Program-made: the position numbers and the translations under genes
Assembly: GCA_964568425.1 (NCBI GenBank)
Contig: CAZMPO010000004.1
Location: 87,671-151,670 of the forward strand
DNA length: 64,000 nucleotides
Source: CAKSQF01 sp964568425
GTDB lineage: Bacteria; Bacillota; Clostridia; Oscillospirales; CAG-272
Direction: 5' to 3'
The notes under the pieces: model-generated
Seen by the model: only the letters and a program-made list of their open reading frames with translations
Database searches by the model: none
What the model was told of the DNA's origin: nothing
Shown here: positions 7,957 through 15,836 of the stretch, one piece after another
Layout of the letters: the number at the start of each line of letters is the position of its first letter
Numbering within the stretch: the first letter of the stretch is position 1

Positions 7957-8391
7957 ATGACCGTTACTACAGTTATCGTCGGCGTTGTACTTATCGTTCT
8001 CGCCCTTCTTCTTATCGCAGCAGTTCTTATGCAGAGCTCGAAGAACTCCCGTATGTCGGGCGTCGTTTCGGGCGGTGGTGCCGAGACCTTTTTCGGCAAA
8101 TATAAGGGCAAGACCGTTGACAAAAAGCTCAATAAGCTTACAATAATTCTTGCGGTTGTTTTTGTCGCTGTCGTTATCCTCCTGTTCATTCTCCAGCCCG
8201 GCAGAGGTAAAGTCGATTACGGTGATATGGGAGGTATCGCTGACGCAACCACTGCAGCTCCCGCAACGACCGTCACACCTGCTACGACCGGCTCTCCCGC
8301 AACCACCGATACACCCGTGAACACCGATGCTCCCACATCTACCGACGCTCCCACGACCACTGAGGCACCGGCGGTTACTAACGAGGGTTAA
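7957..8391 (+). CDS. secG: Protein translocase subunit SecG with a Thr/Pro-rich C-terminal extension
   Basis: This is the small SecYEG channel subunit. Two transmembrane helices (about 5-27 and 62-82) flank the conserved loop MQSSKNSRMSGVVSGGG and TFFGK, typical of SecG. The family is normally about 75-80 residues. Here the protein is 144, the last ~55 being a low-complexity tail of Ala/Thr/Pro repeats (PATT, TDAP). SecG tails face the outside, so the extension would be extracytoplasmic. The ribosome site CGGAGG is strong. It lies downstream of tRNA-Met with no terminator between, and a clear terminator follows. Confidence 0.93.
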   Translation: MTVTTVIVGVVLIVLALLLIAAVLMQSSKNSRMSGVVSGGGAETFFGKYKGKTVDKKLNKLTIILAVVFVAVVILLFILQPGRGKVDYGDMGGIADATTAAPATTVTPATTGSPATTDTPVNTDAPTSTDAPTTTEAPAVTNEG

Positions 8392-8410
8392 TTATTAATT
8401 AGCACGATCA

Positions 8411-8450
8411 AGATCTCGCAACCGAGAAAAGCGTTGCGGGATCTTTTTTT
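8411..8450 (+). terminator. Rho-independent terminator after secG
   Basis: A 12-bp stem (8411-8422 with 8433-8444, one G-T pair) is followed by a run of T. Confidence 0.88.
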
Positions 8451-8464
8451 ATTTCAAAAAATCA

Positions 8465-8493
8465 TTGACAAACGAAAGAATATGTGCTATAAT
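8465..8493 (+). promoter_or_regulatory. Consensus sigma-A promoter for the second RNHCP gene
   Basis: A perfect TTGACA (8465-8470), a 17-base spacer and a perfect TATAAT (8488-8493). Transcription would start near 8500, leaving a leader of roughly 155 bases before the gene. Confidence 0.88.
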
Positions 8494-8533
8494 AAAACAG
8501 CTGTTACAGTACAGCAAATTTTATTCAAAAATC

Positions 8534-8661
8534 AGGAGAACTTTTTGAAGAACAAAAATCAAATATCGGAGTGTGTGTTCTGACCGAGAGGTTGGCAAAT
8601 AATACACACGCCCTCCTCTCGGGAAAGGTATGACCTATCATCATTCTCAGGAGGAAAAATG
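8534..8661 (+). promoter_or_regulatory. Structured leader with two possible leader peptides before the RNHCP gene
   Basis: A ribosome site AGGAG precedes a TTG at 8545 that opens a 12-codon reading frame ending at 8583. The leader can form an 8-bp stem CCGAGAGG/CCTCTCGG, or alternatively pair GTGTGTGTT (from about 8571) with AATACACAC. A second frame, ATG at 8631 reading MTYHHSQEEK, ends in AAATGA and overlaps the RNHCP start. This arrangement resembles translational coupling or attenuation, but none of it is proven. Confidence 0.4.
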
Positions 8662-9081
8662 AATCGCGAAAACAAACGCAAAACCTTTGAAAAAGGGTAC
8701 TACAAGACACACGCCTGCGACGACAGCTTTACATGTAAGGTCTGCGGCAGACTTTGCACACCGCAAAACGCGGGCACAGATCATCGTAATCACTGCCCGA
8801 ACTGCCTGTCAAGCCTTCATGTTGATATAGAGCCGGGCGACCGCGCGTCCGATTGCGGCGGAATAATGGAACCTGTCGCAGTTTGGGTAAGAAAAAACGG
8901 CGAATGGGCGATCATACATCGCTGTAAGTATTGCGGAGAGCTCAGCTCAAACCGCATTGCCGCCGACGACAACCCGATGAAGCTCATGAGCATAGCGATG
9001 AGACCGCTCTGCTCTCCGCCGTTTCCGATCGAATACATCAAAGAGATGACGGCACAAATGGGCGGCGACGGTACGTTGTGA
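8659..9081 (+). CDS. RNHCP-domain protein (second copy)
   Basis: This 140-residue cytoplasmic protein is a paralogue of the product at 5506-5832. Order: Lys/Arg-rich N-terminus, CKVCG (about residues 26-30), HRNHCPNC, SSLHVDIEPGDRASDCGG, then RCKYCGELSSNR. The Cys pairs predict a zinc fold. The C-terminal ~35 residues, ending in IKEMTAQMG, are extra relative to the first copy. No function is established for the family. It has a consensus promoter, a long leader and its own terminator, so it is a single-gene unit. The ribosome site AGGAGG is ideal. Confidence 0.9.
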   Translation: MNRENKRKTFEKGYYKTHACDDSFTCKVCGRLCTPQNAGTDHRNHCPNCLSSLHVDIEPGDRASDCGGIMEPVAVWVRKNGEWAIIHRCKYCGELSSNRIAADDNPMKLMSIAMRPLCSPPFPIEYIKEMTAQMGGDGTL

Positions 9082-9101
9082 TCTGACAGAACCCATTAAA
9101 G

Positions 9102-9137
9102 ATCGCACGGTCGAGATATTCGATCGTGCGATTTTTA
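9102..9137 (+). terminator. Rho-independent terminator after the RNHCP gene
   Basis: The stem ATCGCACG/CGTGCGAT extends inward by TCGA/TCGA and is followed by five T. Confidence 0.8.
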
Positions 9138-9157
9138 AGAAATTTTGCAAAAAGCTA

Positions 9158-9186
9158 TTGACAAATGCATTTTTTTGTGATATAAT
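9158..9186 (+). promoter_or_regulatory. Sigma-A promoter for tRNA-Ser
   Basis: TTGACA (9158-9163), 17-base spacer, TATAAT (9181-9186) preceded by TGTGA. The tRNA begins 42 bases downstream. Confidence 0.85.
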
Positions 9187-9227
9187 ATGCCTCGCTGACG
9201 GATGATACATTCGTTTGACCAACGCAC

Positions 9228-9318
9228 GGAGAGATGGCTGAGCTGGTCTAAGGCGCACGACTGGAAATCGTGTGAACACTGAAATGTTCCATGAGTTCGA
9301 ATCTCATTCTCTCCGCCA
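9228..9318 (+). tRNA. tRNA-Ser (GGA)
   Basis: This is a class II tRNA with acceptor stem GGAGAGA/TCTCTCC and anticodon loop CTGGAAA in the stem ACGA/TCGT, giving anticodon GGA. It has the long variable arm (GAACACTGAAATGTTC), a GTTCGAATC T-loop, discriminator G and an encoded CCA (9316-9318). Confidence 0.96.
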
Positions 9319-9320
9319 TA

Positions 9321-9360
9321 AAATCACGATGGTTTTGATACAATACCATCGTGATTTTTG
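9321..9360 (+). terminator. Terminator after tRNA-Ser
   Basis: A 13-bp perfect stem (9321-9333 with 9345-9357) runs into a T-tract. Confidence 0.88.
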
Positions 9361-9430
9361 TTTGAAAGAAGCATAATAAATCTGACATGGTCAATTTGAT
9401 AAATCGAAATTTGTAAAGGAGAACCAAACA

Positions 9431-10030
9431 ATGAAAATATATGATATTTCCCAAGAAGTTTTCTGTTGTCAGGTGTATCCCGGCGACCCGACACCGGAGA
9501 AAACTGTGCTAAAATCCATGGAAAAAGGTGATATATATAATTTGACGGCATTTAATATGTGTACGCATAACGGCACACATATAGATGCGCCGTTTCATTT
9601 TATTAAAGACGGTAAAGCTGTGGATGAGATATGCTTAGAGGCATTTGTGGGAATGGCTTATGTGGCAGAATGCCAAGGGATTATCACCGGCGACGATGCT
9701 GCAGAAATAATTAAAAAAGCAAAAAAACAGAATCCGGAATCGACAAAGAGACTTTTGATTAAAGGAGATGTCGAAATATCATTGGCAGCGGCAAAGGTAT
9801 TTGCATCTTCAAATATATTGCTTTTGGGAAATGAACCCCAAACAATCGGACCGCAAAATGAACCAATGGCAGTGCATCTTGTTCTTTTAGGTGCAAATGT
9901 TATATTGCTTGAAGGAATTCGATTATCAGAGGTATCTGAAGGTGTCTATTTTTTAAATGCTGCACCGCTGAAATTATCGGGTGCAGACGGTTCGCCGTGC
10001 AGAGCGATATTGATAGATACCGATAGATAA
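9431..10030 (+). CDS. Metal-dependent cyclase / kynurenine-formamidase-like hydrolase, AT-rich
   Basis: This 199-residue protein belongs to the putative cyclase family (kynurenine formamidase, isatin hydrolase). The signature is HNGTHIDAPFHF (about residues 51-62), whose His and Asp bind the metal, preceded by VYPGDPTPE. Members hydrolyse amides or cyclic imides; the substrate here is unknown. The gene is visibly richer in A+T and uses AAA, ATA and TTA-type codons far more than its neighbours. It sits alone between a tRNA gene and a bidirectional terminator, with no clear promoter. These features fit recent acquisition next to a tRNA. Confidence 0.88.
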   Translation: MKIYDISQEVFCCQVYPGDPTPEKTVLKSMEKGDIYNLTAFNMCTHNGTHIDAPFHFIKDGKAVDEICLEAFVGMAYVAECQGIITGDDAAEIIKKAKKQNPESTKRLLIKGDVEISLAAAKVFASSNILLLGNEPQTIGPQNEPMAVHLVLLGANVILLEGIRLSEVSEGVYFLNAAPLKLSGADGSPCRAILIDTDR

Positions 10031-10108
10031 CTTCCGGTTTAGCGAACAGACAGTTGAACCCCTGTGAAAGTGCATCTTTTTTATCAACTGTTGCCATGTT
10101 TTTATTAA

Positions 10109-10148
10109 ACCCGAACCGCCTTATGATTTTTCGTGAGGCGGTTCGGGT
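10109..10148. terminator. Bidirectional terminator between the cyclase gene and rlmA
   Basis: A perfect 15-bp stem (10109-10123 with 10134-10148) has T-rich sequence on both outward sides and separates convergent genes. Confidence 0.88.
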
Positions 10149-10150
10149 CT

Positions 10151-10972
10151 TTATTTCTTTTTGTACATAAGTATCTCAAATCCGATCTCGGTTTCAAGTC
10201 GATCGAGTGCGGCAACGCGTTCTCGACCGACGCTCGATGTTCGATAACAGTAGGGCGTCATTTTGAACAGCGCGTCGATCTTTTCGCTCGAATCGAGGGT
10301 CAGCGTGTAGGATATTTCTCGCTTGCGGATAAACTCAAATCCGTCGATCTCGTATGGTGCGATCTCGTTTTCATACGGTGTGTCGTAAATTGCCGACTTT
10401 AATCCGAAAAGATGCCGCCTTGACGGAATGACGGAAAAGATCATACCGTGCGGTTTCAGCACTCGCAGAAATTCCTCTCTCGCAAACGGCGAAAACACGC
10501 TTGTTGCCGCATCAAATTCCTCTGCACCAAATGGCAGATGATATACGCTCGCCACCGCAGATGTCGGTCGATGCTCTCTCTGTCCGATCAGTGAAAGCGC
10601 ACTTTTTGAAATGTCAATGCCGTAAACATCGGCGTGCGGCAGAGTTTTCATTATTCCCTCGGTGTAATACCCCTCGCCGCATCCCGCGTCAAGAATTGCC
10701 GCACCGTCCGAGAGCTTTGCCTTTATCTCGTCACATAGTGCCAGACGAAGCGGCTCGTAATATCCGCCGTCAAGAAATTTCTTTCTGGCAAGAGTCATTT
10801 CCCGATTGTCGCCGTGATCGCCGCCCTTTTGGGATATGAGCAGATTCACATACCCCGATCGCGCGCGATCAAAGCTGTGCATACCGTCGCAGATGTACCG
10901 CCGCTCGCTCGGCTCAAAAATTAATTTGTGTCCGCATATCGGACATGTGAAGCGTGTTGTAATTCTTTCCAT
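10151..10972 (-). CDS. rlmA: 23S rRNA (guanine-N1)-methyltransferase, RlmA family
   Basis: This SAM-dependent methyltransferase modifies a guanine of 23S rRNA helix 35. The 273 residues begin with a zinc-binding segment FTCPICG, YICDGMHSFD (Cys9, Cys12, Cys28, His32). Next comes RSGYVNLL, a family signature, and the SAM-binding motif ILDAGCGEGYY around residue 97. A conserved SVIPSRRHLFGLK segment follows. The G745 (RlmAI) versus G748 (RlmAII) specificity cannot be told. It has its own promoter at 11011-11038, divergent from miaA. Confidence 0.93.
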   Translation of the reverse strand: MERITTRFTCPICGHKLIFEPSERRYICDGMHSFDRARSGYVNLLISQKGGDHGDNREMTLARKKFLDGGYYEPLRLALCDEIKAKLSDGAAILDAGCGEGYYTEGIMKTLPHADVYGIDISKSALSLIGQREHRPTSAVASVYHLPFGAEEFDAATSVFSPFAREEFLRVLKPHGMIFSVIPSRRHLFGLKSAIYDTPYENEIAPYEIDGFEFIRKREISYTLTLDSSEKIDALFKMTPYCYRTSSVGRERVAALDRLETEIGFEILMYKKK

Positions 10973-11010
10973 AACCTGTTCCTTCGGTAAATTTGACTCT
11001 TAATGAGAAT

Positions 11011-11038
11011 ATTATAGCATAAAATAAAAAAATGTCAA
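11011..11038 (-). promoter_or_regulatory. Sigma-A promoter for rlmA
   Basis: On the minus strand, TTGACA (11038-11033) and TATAAT (11016-11011) have a 16-base spacer, 39 bases before the start. Confidence 0.8.
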
Positions 11039-11045
11039 GCATCAC

Positions 11046-11074
11046 TTGCAAAGTGTCGGGATTTGTGGTATAAT
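11046..11074 (+). promoter_or_regulatory. Sigma-A promoter for miaA
   Basis: TTGCAA (11046-11051), 17-base spacer, TATAAT (11069-11074). It is nearly back-to-back with the rlmA promoter, so one regulator could affect both. Confidence 0.78.
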
Positions 11075-11110
11075 TACCGCATCACTCGATGTACGAAAGG
11101 TGGATCGCCG

Positions 11111-12073
11111 ATGACAAACGACCGCGAAAGAGTAAATACTGCCGACTTTCTCGAAGGGATCACAAAAGAGAGCGTTCTCGCCGTAGTCGGACCTACCGCG
11201 TCCGGCAAGAGCTCACTCGCCGTGAGAATTGCCAAAGAGGTCGACGGGGAGATAATTTCCTGCGACTCGATGCAGGTCTATCGCGGCATGGATATAGGCA
11301 CGGCAAAAGCGACAAAGGACGAAATGCAGGGAATACCGCACCATTTGATAGATATAGTGTCGCCAAATGAGCCCTTTTCGTGCGCCGATTATACGGTGGC
11401 GGCACGCGCGGCGACCGATGACGTCTTGTCGCGAGGGAAGATGCCGATCTTTTGCGGAGGAACGGGGCTTTATCTTGAAAGTGCTGTTTTTGACAGAACC
11501 ATGACCTCGCCGCCGTCCGATCCTCTGCTGCGGCAGATGCTTGAAGAACGCGACATCGACGAAAATTACGCCGAGCTTTTGTCGGTCGATCCCGAGTCGG
11601 CGGCGGCAATCCATAAAAATAATAAAAAAAGGGTGATACGCGCGCTTGAGATCTATCGCTTGTCGGGGATAACCAAAAGCGAGTTTGACAGAATGTCGGG
11701 CGAGATGCCGAGCAGGTACGATACGCGTATCGTCGTTCTGGATTGCTCCGATCGCGAGTATCTTTATCGCAGGATCGACGACAGAGTCGATAAAATGATC
11801 GCCGACGGACTTGTCAATGAGGTGAGAGGACTCTCGCTTGACAAAAATACGACCGCAGGGCAGGCTATCGGCTATAAAGAGCTGTCCGCCGCTCTCTGCG
11901 GCGAATGCACCGTCGAGAAGGCGATCGACGATGTCAAGCAGGCAAGCCGAAATTACGCCAAAAGACAGATCACATGGTTTAAGCGATATAAAAACGCCCT
12001 CCGCCTTGACATTTGCGACCCCAAATCGATCGATGATTTTGTAAAATTATTGTTAAAAAAAACCGCGCGGTAG
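11111..12073 (+). CDS. miaA: tRNA dimethylallyltransferase
   Basis: MiaA adds an isopentenyl group to A37 of tRNAs reading UNN codons. The 320 residues start at the ATG at 11111, which has AAAGGTGG upstream; the frame is open further upstream, but that would run into the promoter. Motifs: P-loop GPTASGKSS (27-35), SCDSMQVYRGMDIGTAK, and HHLIDIVSPNEPFS. GGTGLY and the C-terminal AIGYKEL and RNYAKRQITWF also match. The substrate, dimethylallyl diphosphate, comes from the MEP pathway that includes IspD and IspF encoded in this window. Confidence 0.98.
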   Translation: MTNDRERVNTADFLEGITKESVLAVVGPTASGKSSLAVRIAKEVDGEIISCDSMQVYRGMDIGTAKATKDEMQGIPHHLIDIVSPNEPFSCADYTVAARAATDDVLSRGKMPIFCGGTGLYLESAVFDRTMTSPPSDPLLRQMLEERDIDENYAELLSVDPESAAAIHKNNKKRVIRALEIYRLSGITKSEFDRMSGEMPSRYDTRIVVLDCSDREYLYRRIDDRVDKMIADGLVNEVRGLSLDKNTTAGQAIGYKELSAALCGECTVEKAIDDVKQASRNYAKRQITWFKRYKNALRLDICDPKSIDDFVKLLLKKTAR

Positions 12074-12099
12074 AAATATACACAAAATTGTGATATAAT
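12071..12099 (+). promoter_or_regulatory. Possible promoter for the HlyD-like/yggS/sepF unit
   Basis: TATAAT (12094-12099) is preceded by TGTGA, with a weak TAGAAA (12071-12076) 17 bases upstream. It overlaps the miaA stop codon. Confidence 0.5.
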
Positions 12100-12150
12100 A
12101 ATAACTTGACAGAACACACAGAGTATAAGGTACGACAGGAGGTCGGGCAA

Positions 12151-13389
12151 ATGGATAAACGCTATCTGTCAAAGATCGCGATATACATTTTGCTTGCGAT
12201 CTTCGCACTTGCACTCATCATCGAGCTTTGCTACCACTTTTTCAGCTCGGTCAGTGAGGATGTCGAGACCGTTCCGACGGTAAAAGTGACCGCAAAACTG
12301 TCGCTCAAAGGAGAATGTTTTACCTTTAGGGATGAAACGATCATTCCGGGAGGCGGCGACGGGTCGATCTGCAAGTATCTCGTCTCAAACGGAGATAAGG
12401 TCAGCGACGGACAAAAGATCGCCGAGATAGTCGATGACAGCGATGAAAATCGACAAAAGCTGGCCGAGATCGAAAAGCTCAAAAGCGAGATCGCCTGCCT
12501 TGAAGAGGCACTGATCCTTTCGTCGGAAACATCGATCGTCGATGTCGAAAAAAAGATATCCGATCTTCGCGCGACACTCTGCGACCTGTCTGAGTCGGGC
12601 GACAAGGCTGCCATGTCAAGCGTTTCGTCGGAGCTGTCTGTCGCACTTGCGGCATCGAAGATAATTCGCGGCGAGCTCAAAAACTGTCACGAGCTGATAT
12701 CGAGCCTTGAGAGCCAAAAAAGCACCCTTGAGAGATCGGTCTCGGGTAAAACCGTCAAGGTCGATAAGTCGGGCAGCTTTTATGCAAGCGTTGACGGATT
12801 TGAAGATCTGCTCTCGACCGCAACACTTGACTCGCTCACACTTGGCGACTGCGTCTCGGCAATTGAAAGCGTGAGATCGGGTGCTCCCGCCTCTCGACCC
12901 GAAAGCGTCGGAAAGGTAGTTACATCCTTTGATTGGTACGCCCTCTGCGTTGTTGATAATGACAGAACAGCCGGATTTGCAAGCGGCAGGGAATACGAGA
13001 TCGACTTTGGCACTCTTTCTCATAAAATGACGCTCGTCAGAGTGATCAGATCGGAAGAGGGCGACAAAATGGCTCTTCTCTTTGAATCAAACAAGATGCC
13101 GAGCGCATTTGACTATCCGAGACTGTCTTCGGTATCGGTGGTTTACGGCGAGACCGACGGCTATGATCTGCCTGCCGAGGCACTTCGCGTGGTCGACGGC
13201 GTTTCGGGCGTGTATGTTCTCCACGGAAATGTCGTTGAATTTCGCCAGATCAAAATACTGTTCGGCGATGACGGCGCGTTCTTCTCGGAGGACGGCTTCG
13301 AGCCGGACAAAGGACATACCGCACTCAGCCGCTACGATGTCGTTATAGTAAAGGGAAAGGATCTCTATGTCGGAAAAATCGTTGACTGA
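12151..13389 (+). CDS. HlyD-like membrane-fusion-type protein upstream of yggS-sepF
   Basis: This 412-residue protein has one N-terminal transmembrane helix (about residues 9-30) and an external body. Near residue 70 a lipoyl-like half motif appears (GDGSICKYLVSNGDKVSDGQKIAEI), then a long coiled coil (about 92-175) and beta domains to the end. This layout matches HlyD-family periplasmic-adaptor-like proteins found at this place in clostridial division clusters. Start at 12151 is set by AGGAGGT. The stop lies 23 bases inside yggS, so the two are translationally coupled. A role at the division site is suggested by context only; no export partner is nearby. Confidence 0.75.
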   Translation: MDKRYLSKIAIYILLAIFALALIIELCYHFFSSVSEDVETVPTVKVTAKLSLKGECFTFRDETIIPGGGDGSICKYLVSNGDKVSDGQKIAEIVDDSDENRQKLAEIEKLKSEIACLEEALILSSETSIVDVEKKISDLRATLCDLSESGDKAAMSSVSSELSVALAASKIIRGELKNCHELISSLESQKSTLERSVSGKTVKVDKSGSFYASVDGFEDLLSTATLDSLTLGDCVSAIESVRSGAPASRPESVGKVVTSFDWYALCVVDNDRTAGFASGREYEIDFGTLSHKMTLVRVIRSEEGDKMALLFESNKMPSAFDYPRLSSVSVVYGETDGYDLPAEALRVVDGVSGVYVLHGNVVEFRQIKILFGDDGAFFSEDGFEPDKGHTALSRYDVVIVKGKDLYVGKIVD

Positions 13390-14095
13390 CCCCGAAAAGA
13401 TTCAAGCTCTCTCGGCTCGCTTTGCCGATGTCAAGGAGCGCATAAGAATTGCCGCAGGGGATAGAAAGATCACTCTCGTCGGCGCGACCAAGACCGTCGA
13501 TGCCGAGACTGTAAATTACGCTGCCGAAAATCTCGGACTTCGCGATATTGGCGAAAACAAAGTCCAAGAGCTTCTGTCGAAATATGACGAGCTCAGGCGC
13601 GACCTTTTGAATATCCACTTCATCGGCAGATTGCAGACCAATAAGGTGAAATACATAATAGACAAGGTCTGCCTCATTCATTCGGTCGACAGCCTCTCGC
13701 TCGCGCGTGAGATCGACAGGCAGGCGTGCAAGCATTCGCTTAAGATGAACATCCTCGCCGAGATCAATATAGCATCCGAGCCGTCAAAGGGAGGAGTTTT
13801 CCCGGGTGATGCGATCGAATTTGCAAGATCTCTTTGCGAGTTTGAAAATCTTTCGCTTGTCGGCGTGATGTCCGTCCCTCCCAAAGGGGCAACAAAGGAT
13901 GAGCTTTTTGAGCATTTCACAAAGACCGGGCACATTCTCGACGAAATGATGTCATGCGGATATATCGCCGCCGATGAGCCGATACTGTCAATGGGGATGT
14001 CCGACAGCTTTGAGAGTGCGATAGAGTGCGGGGCAAACACCGTCCGAATAGGATCGGCACTGTTCGGGAAAAGAATTTATCAAAATACCGTCTAA
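13367..14095 (+). CDS. YggS/YlmE-family pyridoxal-phosphate homeostasis protein
   Basis: This alanine-racemase-fold protein controls free and bound PLP in the cytoplasm. At 242 residues it has family length. The PLP lysine lies in LVGATKTVD (about 40), followed by IGENKVQEL and HFIGRLQTNK. The C-terminus has SMGMSDSFESAIECG and VRIGSALFG, which bind the phosphate. It overlaps the HlyD-like gene by 23 bases. It precedes sepF as in Bacillus, where it is called ylmE. Confidence 0.95.
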   Translation: MSEKSLTDPEKIQALSARFADVKERIRIAAGDRKITLVGATKTVDAETVNYAAENLGLRDIGENKVQELLSKYDELRRDLLNIHFIGRLQTNKVKYIIDKVCLIHSVDSLSLAREIDRQACKHSLKMNILAEINIASEPSKGGVFPGDAIEFARSLCEFENLSLVGVMSVPPKGATKDELFEHFTKTGHILDEMMSCGYIAADEPILSMGMSDSFESAIECGANTVRIGSALFGKRIYQNTV

Positions 14096-14146
14096 TGCGG
14101 CGGTTATGAATATAAAAATCAATATTACATATTGGAGGAAGATAAA

Positions 14147-14638
14147 ATGAGTTTAAAGGATTATTTTAACAAGCTTATCGAGGATCCGAGTGTTTCCGAG
14201 GAAGACGAGGAATACATTGATACGGTAGGCGCAAAAGCTACACCCGAGACAAGAAAAGAGGAGACCAGACCCATGGAAAAGACCGAAAATACAAGAACCG
14301 AGGCAAACGGCGCATACAACAGAGTGACAAGGACCGACGGCACAGCATCTGTGCTTGAGCTCAAGGTGGTAAGACCCGAATCCTATAAGGCTGTTGGACA
14401 GATCGCCGATCACCTTCTCAATCGTTGCACCGTCGTTCTTAATCTCGAGGCTGCCGAGAAGGAGACCGCAAGAAGGATCGTTGACTTCCTCAACGGCGTT
14501 GCGTATTCCATCGACGGACAGATCAAGCCGGTAGCAAACAATACATTTGTCATCACCCCCAAGAATGTCACGATAAGCGGCGAACAGTTAAGCGACGCAC
14601 AGAACGCCAAGGGACAGAACTCGAACGACGAGTTTTGA
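14147..14638 (+). CDS. sepF: Cell division protein SepF
   Basis: SepF tethers FtsZ filaments to the membrane in Gram-positive bacteria. The 163 residues begin with an amphipathic N-terminus (MSLKDYFNKLIED), a variable acidic linker (about 25-70), and a C-terminal beta-alpha domain. That domain has VVRPESYKAVGQIADHLLN and RRIVDFLNGVAYSIDGQIKPV, the conserved SepF core that binds FtsZ. The ATG at 14147 with GGAGGA is preferred over an upstream TTG that overlaps that ribosome site. Confidence 0.96.
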   Translation: MSLKDYFNKLIEDPSVSEEDEEYIDTVGAKATPETRKEETRPMEKTENTRTEANGAYNRVTRTDGTASVLELKVVRPESYKAVGQIADHLLNRCTVVLNLEAAEKETARRIVDFLNGVAYSIDGQIKPVANNTFVITPKNVTISGEQLSDAQNAKGQNSNDEF

Positions 14639-14680
14639 TCTGCGGTAAGAACAAAGAAGATAAGAAGAGTGGTGTAGTTT

Positions 14681-14956
14681 TTGAATCAGTTTGCATATGT
14701 CCTCATCTCGGCTGTCAGTATCTTTTTGGGACTTGAACAGCTTTTGATGTTGGCAAGAGCAGTGTTTTCGTGGTTCCAACCGGACGACGATAACAAGATC
14801 TACACCTTCCTCTATTATGCTACCGAACCGCTTGTAGTGCCGGTTCGTGCGGTGCTTGAACATTTCGAGTTTTTCGGAAACACTCCGTTCGATTTTTCTT
14901 TCACCATCGCATGGTTGCTTCTCTCGGTGATTCAGGCTTTGCTTTCGCGCTTTTGA
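14681..14956 (+). CDS. YggT/YlmG-family membrane protein
   Basis: This 91-residue integral membrane protein has two hydrophobic segments (about 5-27 and 66-90) around the family signature YYATEPLVVPVRAVL. YggT/YlmG proteins occur in division gene clusters and affect septum placement and nucleoid distribution; the biochemical role is unknown. The start is a TTG with a weak ribosome site, so the reading frame is certain but the initiation efficiency is likely low. It lies between sepF and ylmH as in Bacillus. Confidence 0.92.
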   Translation: MNQFAYVLISAVSIFLGLEQLLMLARAVFSWFQPDDDNKIYTFLYYATEPLVVPVRAVLEHFEFFGNTPFDFSFTIAWLLLSVIQALLSRF

Positions 14957-14976
14957 TCTGCTTGATCTGTTGACCT

Positions 14977-15756
14977 ATGAATAACGAAAAGAACAAAATG
15001 AAACTCGAGAGCCTGTTTTACGGCAGGCTCGATGAGCTGTGTTCCAAAGCCGCCTGCGGCATACCGTCATGCACCGATTTTCTCTCTCCCGAGGATCTGG
15101 CGGCGGCAGAGAAGTATCTTTGCGGTGTGGACGGAATATCGAAAACAAGACTTGGCGGATATCCCGATGCCGAAAGGTGCATGTTGCTTCTTTGCCCCGA
15201 CTATATTCCGATCGACGCTTTGGCAATCGATGAGTTTATCGCGGCTGTTGAGATAAAGACGAGCGGATACGTTTCGCTTCGCCACAGCTCGTTTCTCGGG
15301 GCACTGACATCACTCGGCATTGACCGAGACTCGATCGGCGATATACTTCTTCACGAAGGCGGTGGAACGGTTTTCGTAACACCGCCTATTGCCGGTTTTC
15401 TGCTTTCTGCCGAAAATCCGCTCGAGCGCGTCGGGCGAGATGCCGTCAAGGTCTGCGCTGCCGATATTTCAAAATACAGCGATCACCGTCGATCATATAC
15501 CGAGGGCTCGATCACCGTTGCCTCAGCGCGCATTGACGCCATTGCCGCCGAGCTTGCGCACACCTCTCGCGAAAAAGCCAAGGAGCTTATCGCACGCGGC
15601 GATGTTTCGCTCAATCATGTGTCCGAGCTTGACCCGTCGGACGCCGTCAAGGCGGGCGATATCGTTTCGGTCAGAAGAGTCGGCAAATTTAAGCTTTGCG
15701 AGCAGACCGAAACCAAAAAGGGCAGGGTGCGTATATCACTGCTCATTTACACATGA
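14977..15756 (+). CDS. S4-domain RNA-binding protein YlmH
   Basis: This 259-residue protein has an N-terminal YlmH domain containing FLSPEDLAAAEKY, LGGYPDAER and LGALTSLGIDRDSIGDI. A C-terminal S4 RNA-binding domain (about 180-235) has REKAKELIARGDVSLNH. YlmH homologues bind the large ribosomal subunit/peptidyl-tRNA in rescue of stalled ribosomes and are encoded near divIVA. The phrase VTPPIAGFLL fits the family. It is in line with the conserved division cluster. Confidence 0.94.
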   Translation: MNNEKNKMKLESLFYGRLDELCSKAACGIPSCTDFLSPEDLAAAEKYLCGVDGISKTRLGGYPDAERCMLLLCPDYIPIDALAIDEFIAAVEIKTSGYVSLRHSSFLGALTSLGIDRDSIGDILLHEGGGTVFVTPPIAGFLLSAENPLERVGRDAVKVCAADISKYSDHRRSYTEGSITVASARIDAIAAELAHTSREKAKELIARGDVSLNHVSELDPSDAVKAGDIVSVRRVGKFKLCEQTETKKGRVRISLLIYT

Positions 15757-15836
15757 GTCTTGCCCATGTGTTTATCCCATGTTTTTAATTTTAATTTTTT
15801 AGCGTACAATTTTTCTCGAAAGGAATGATCGCGGGT

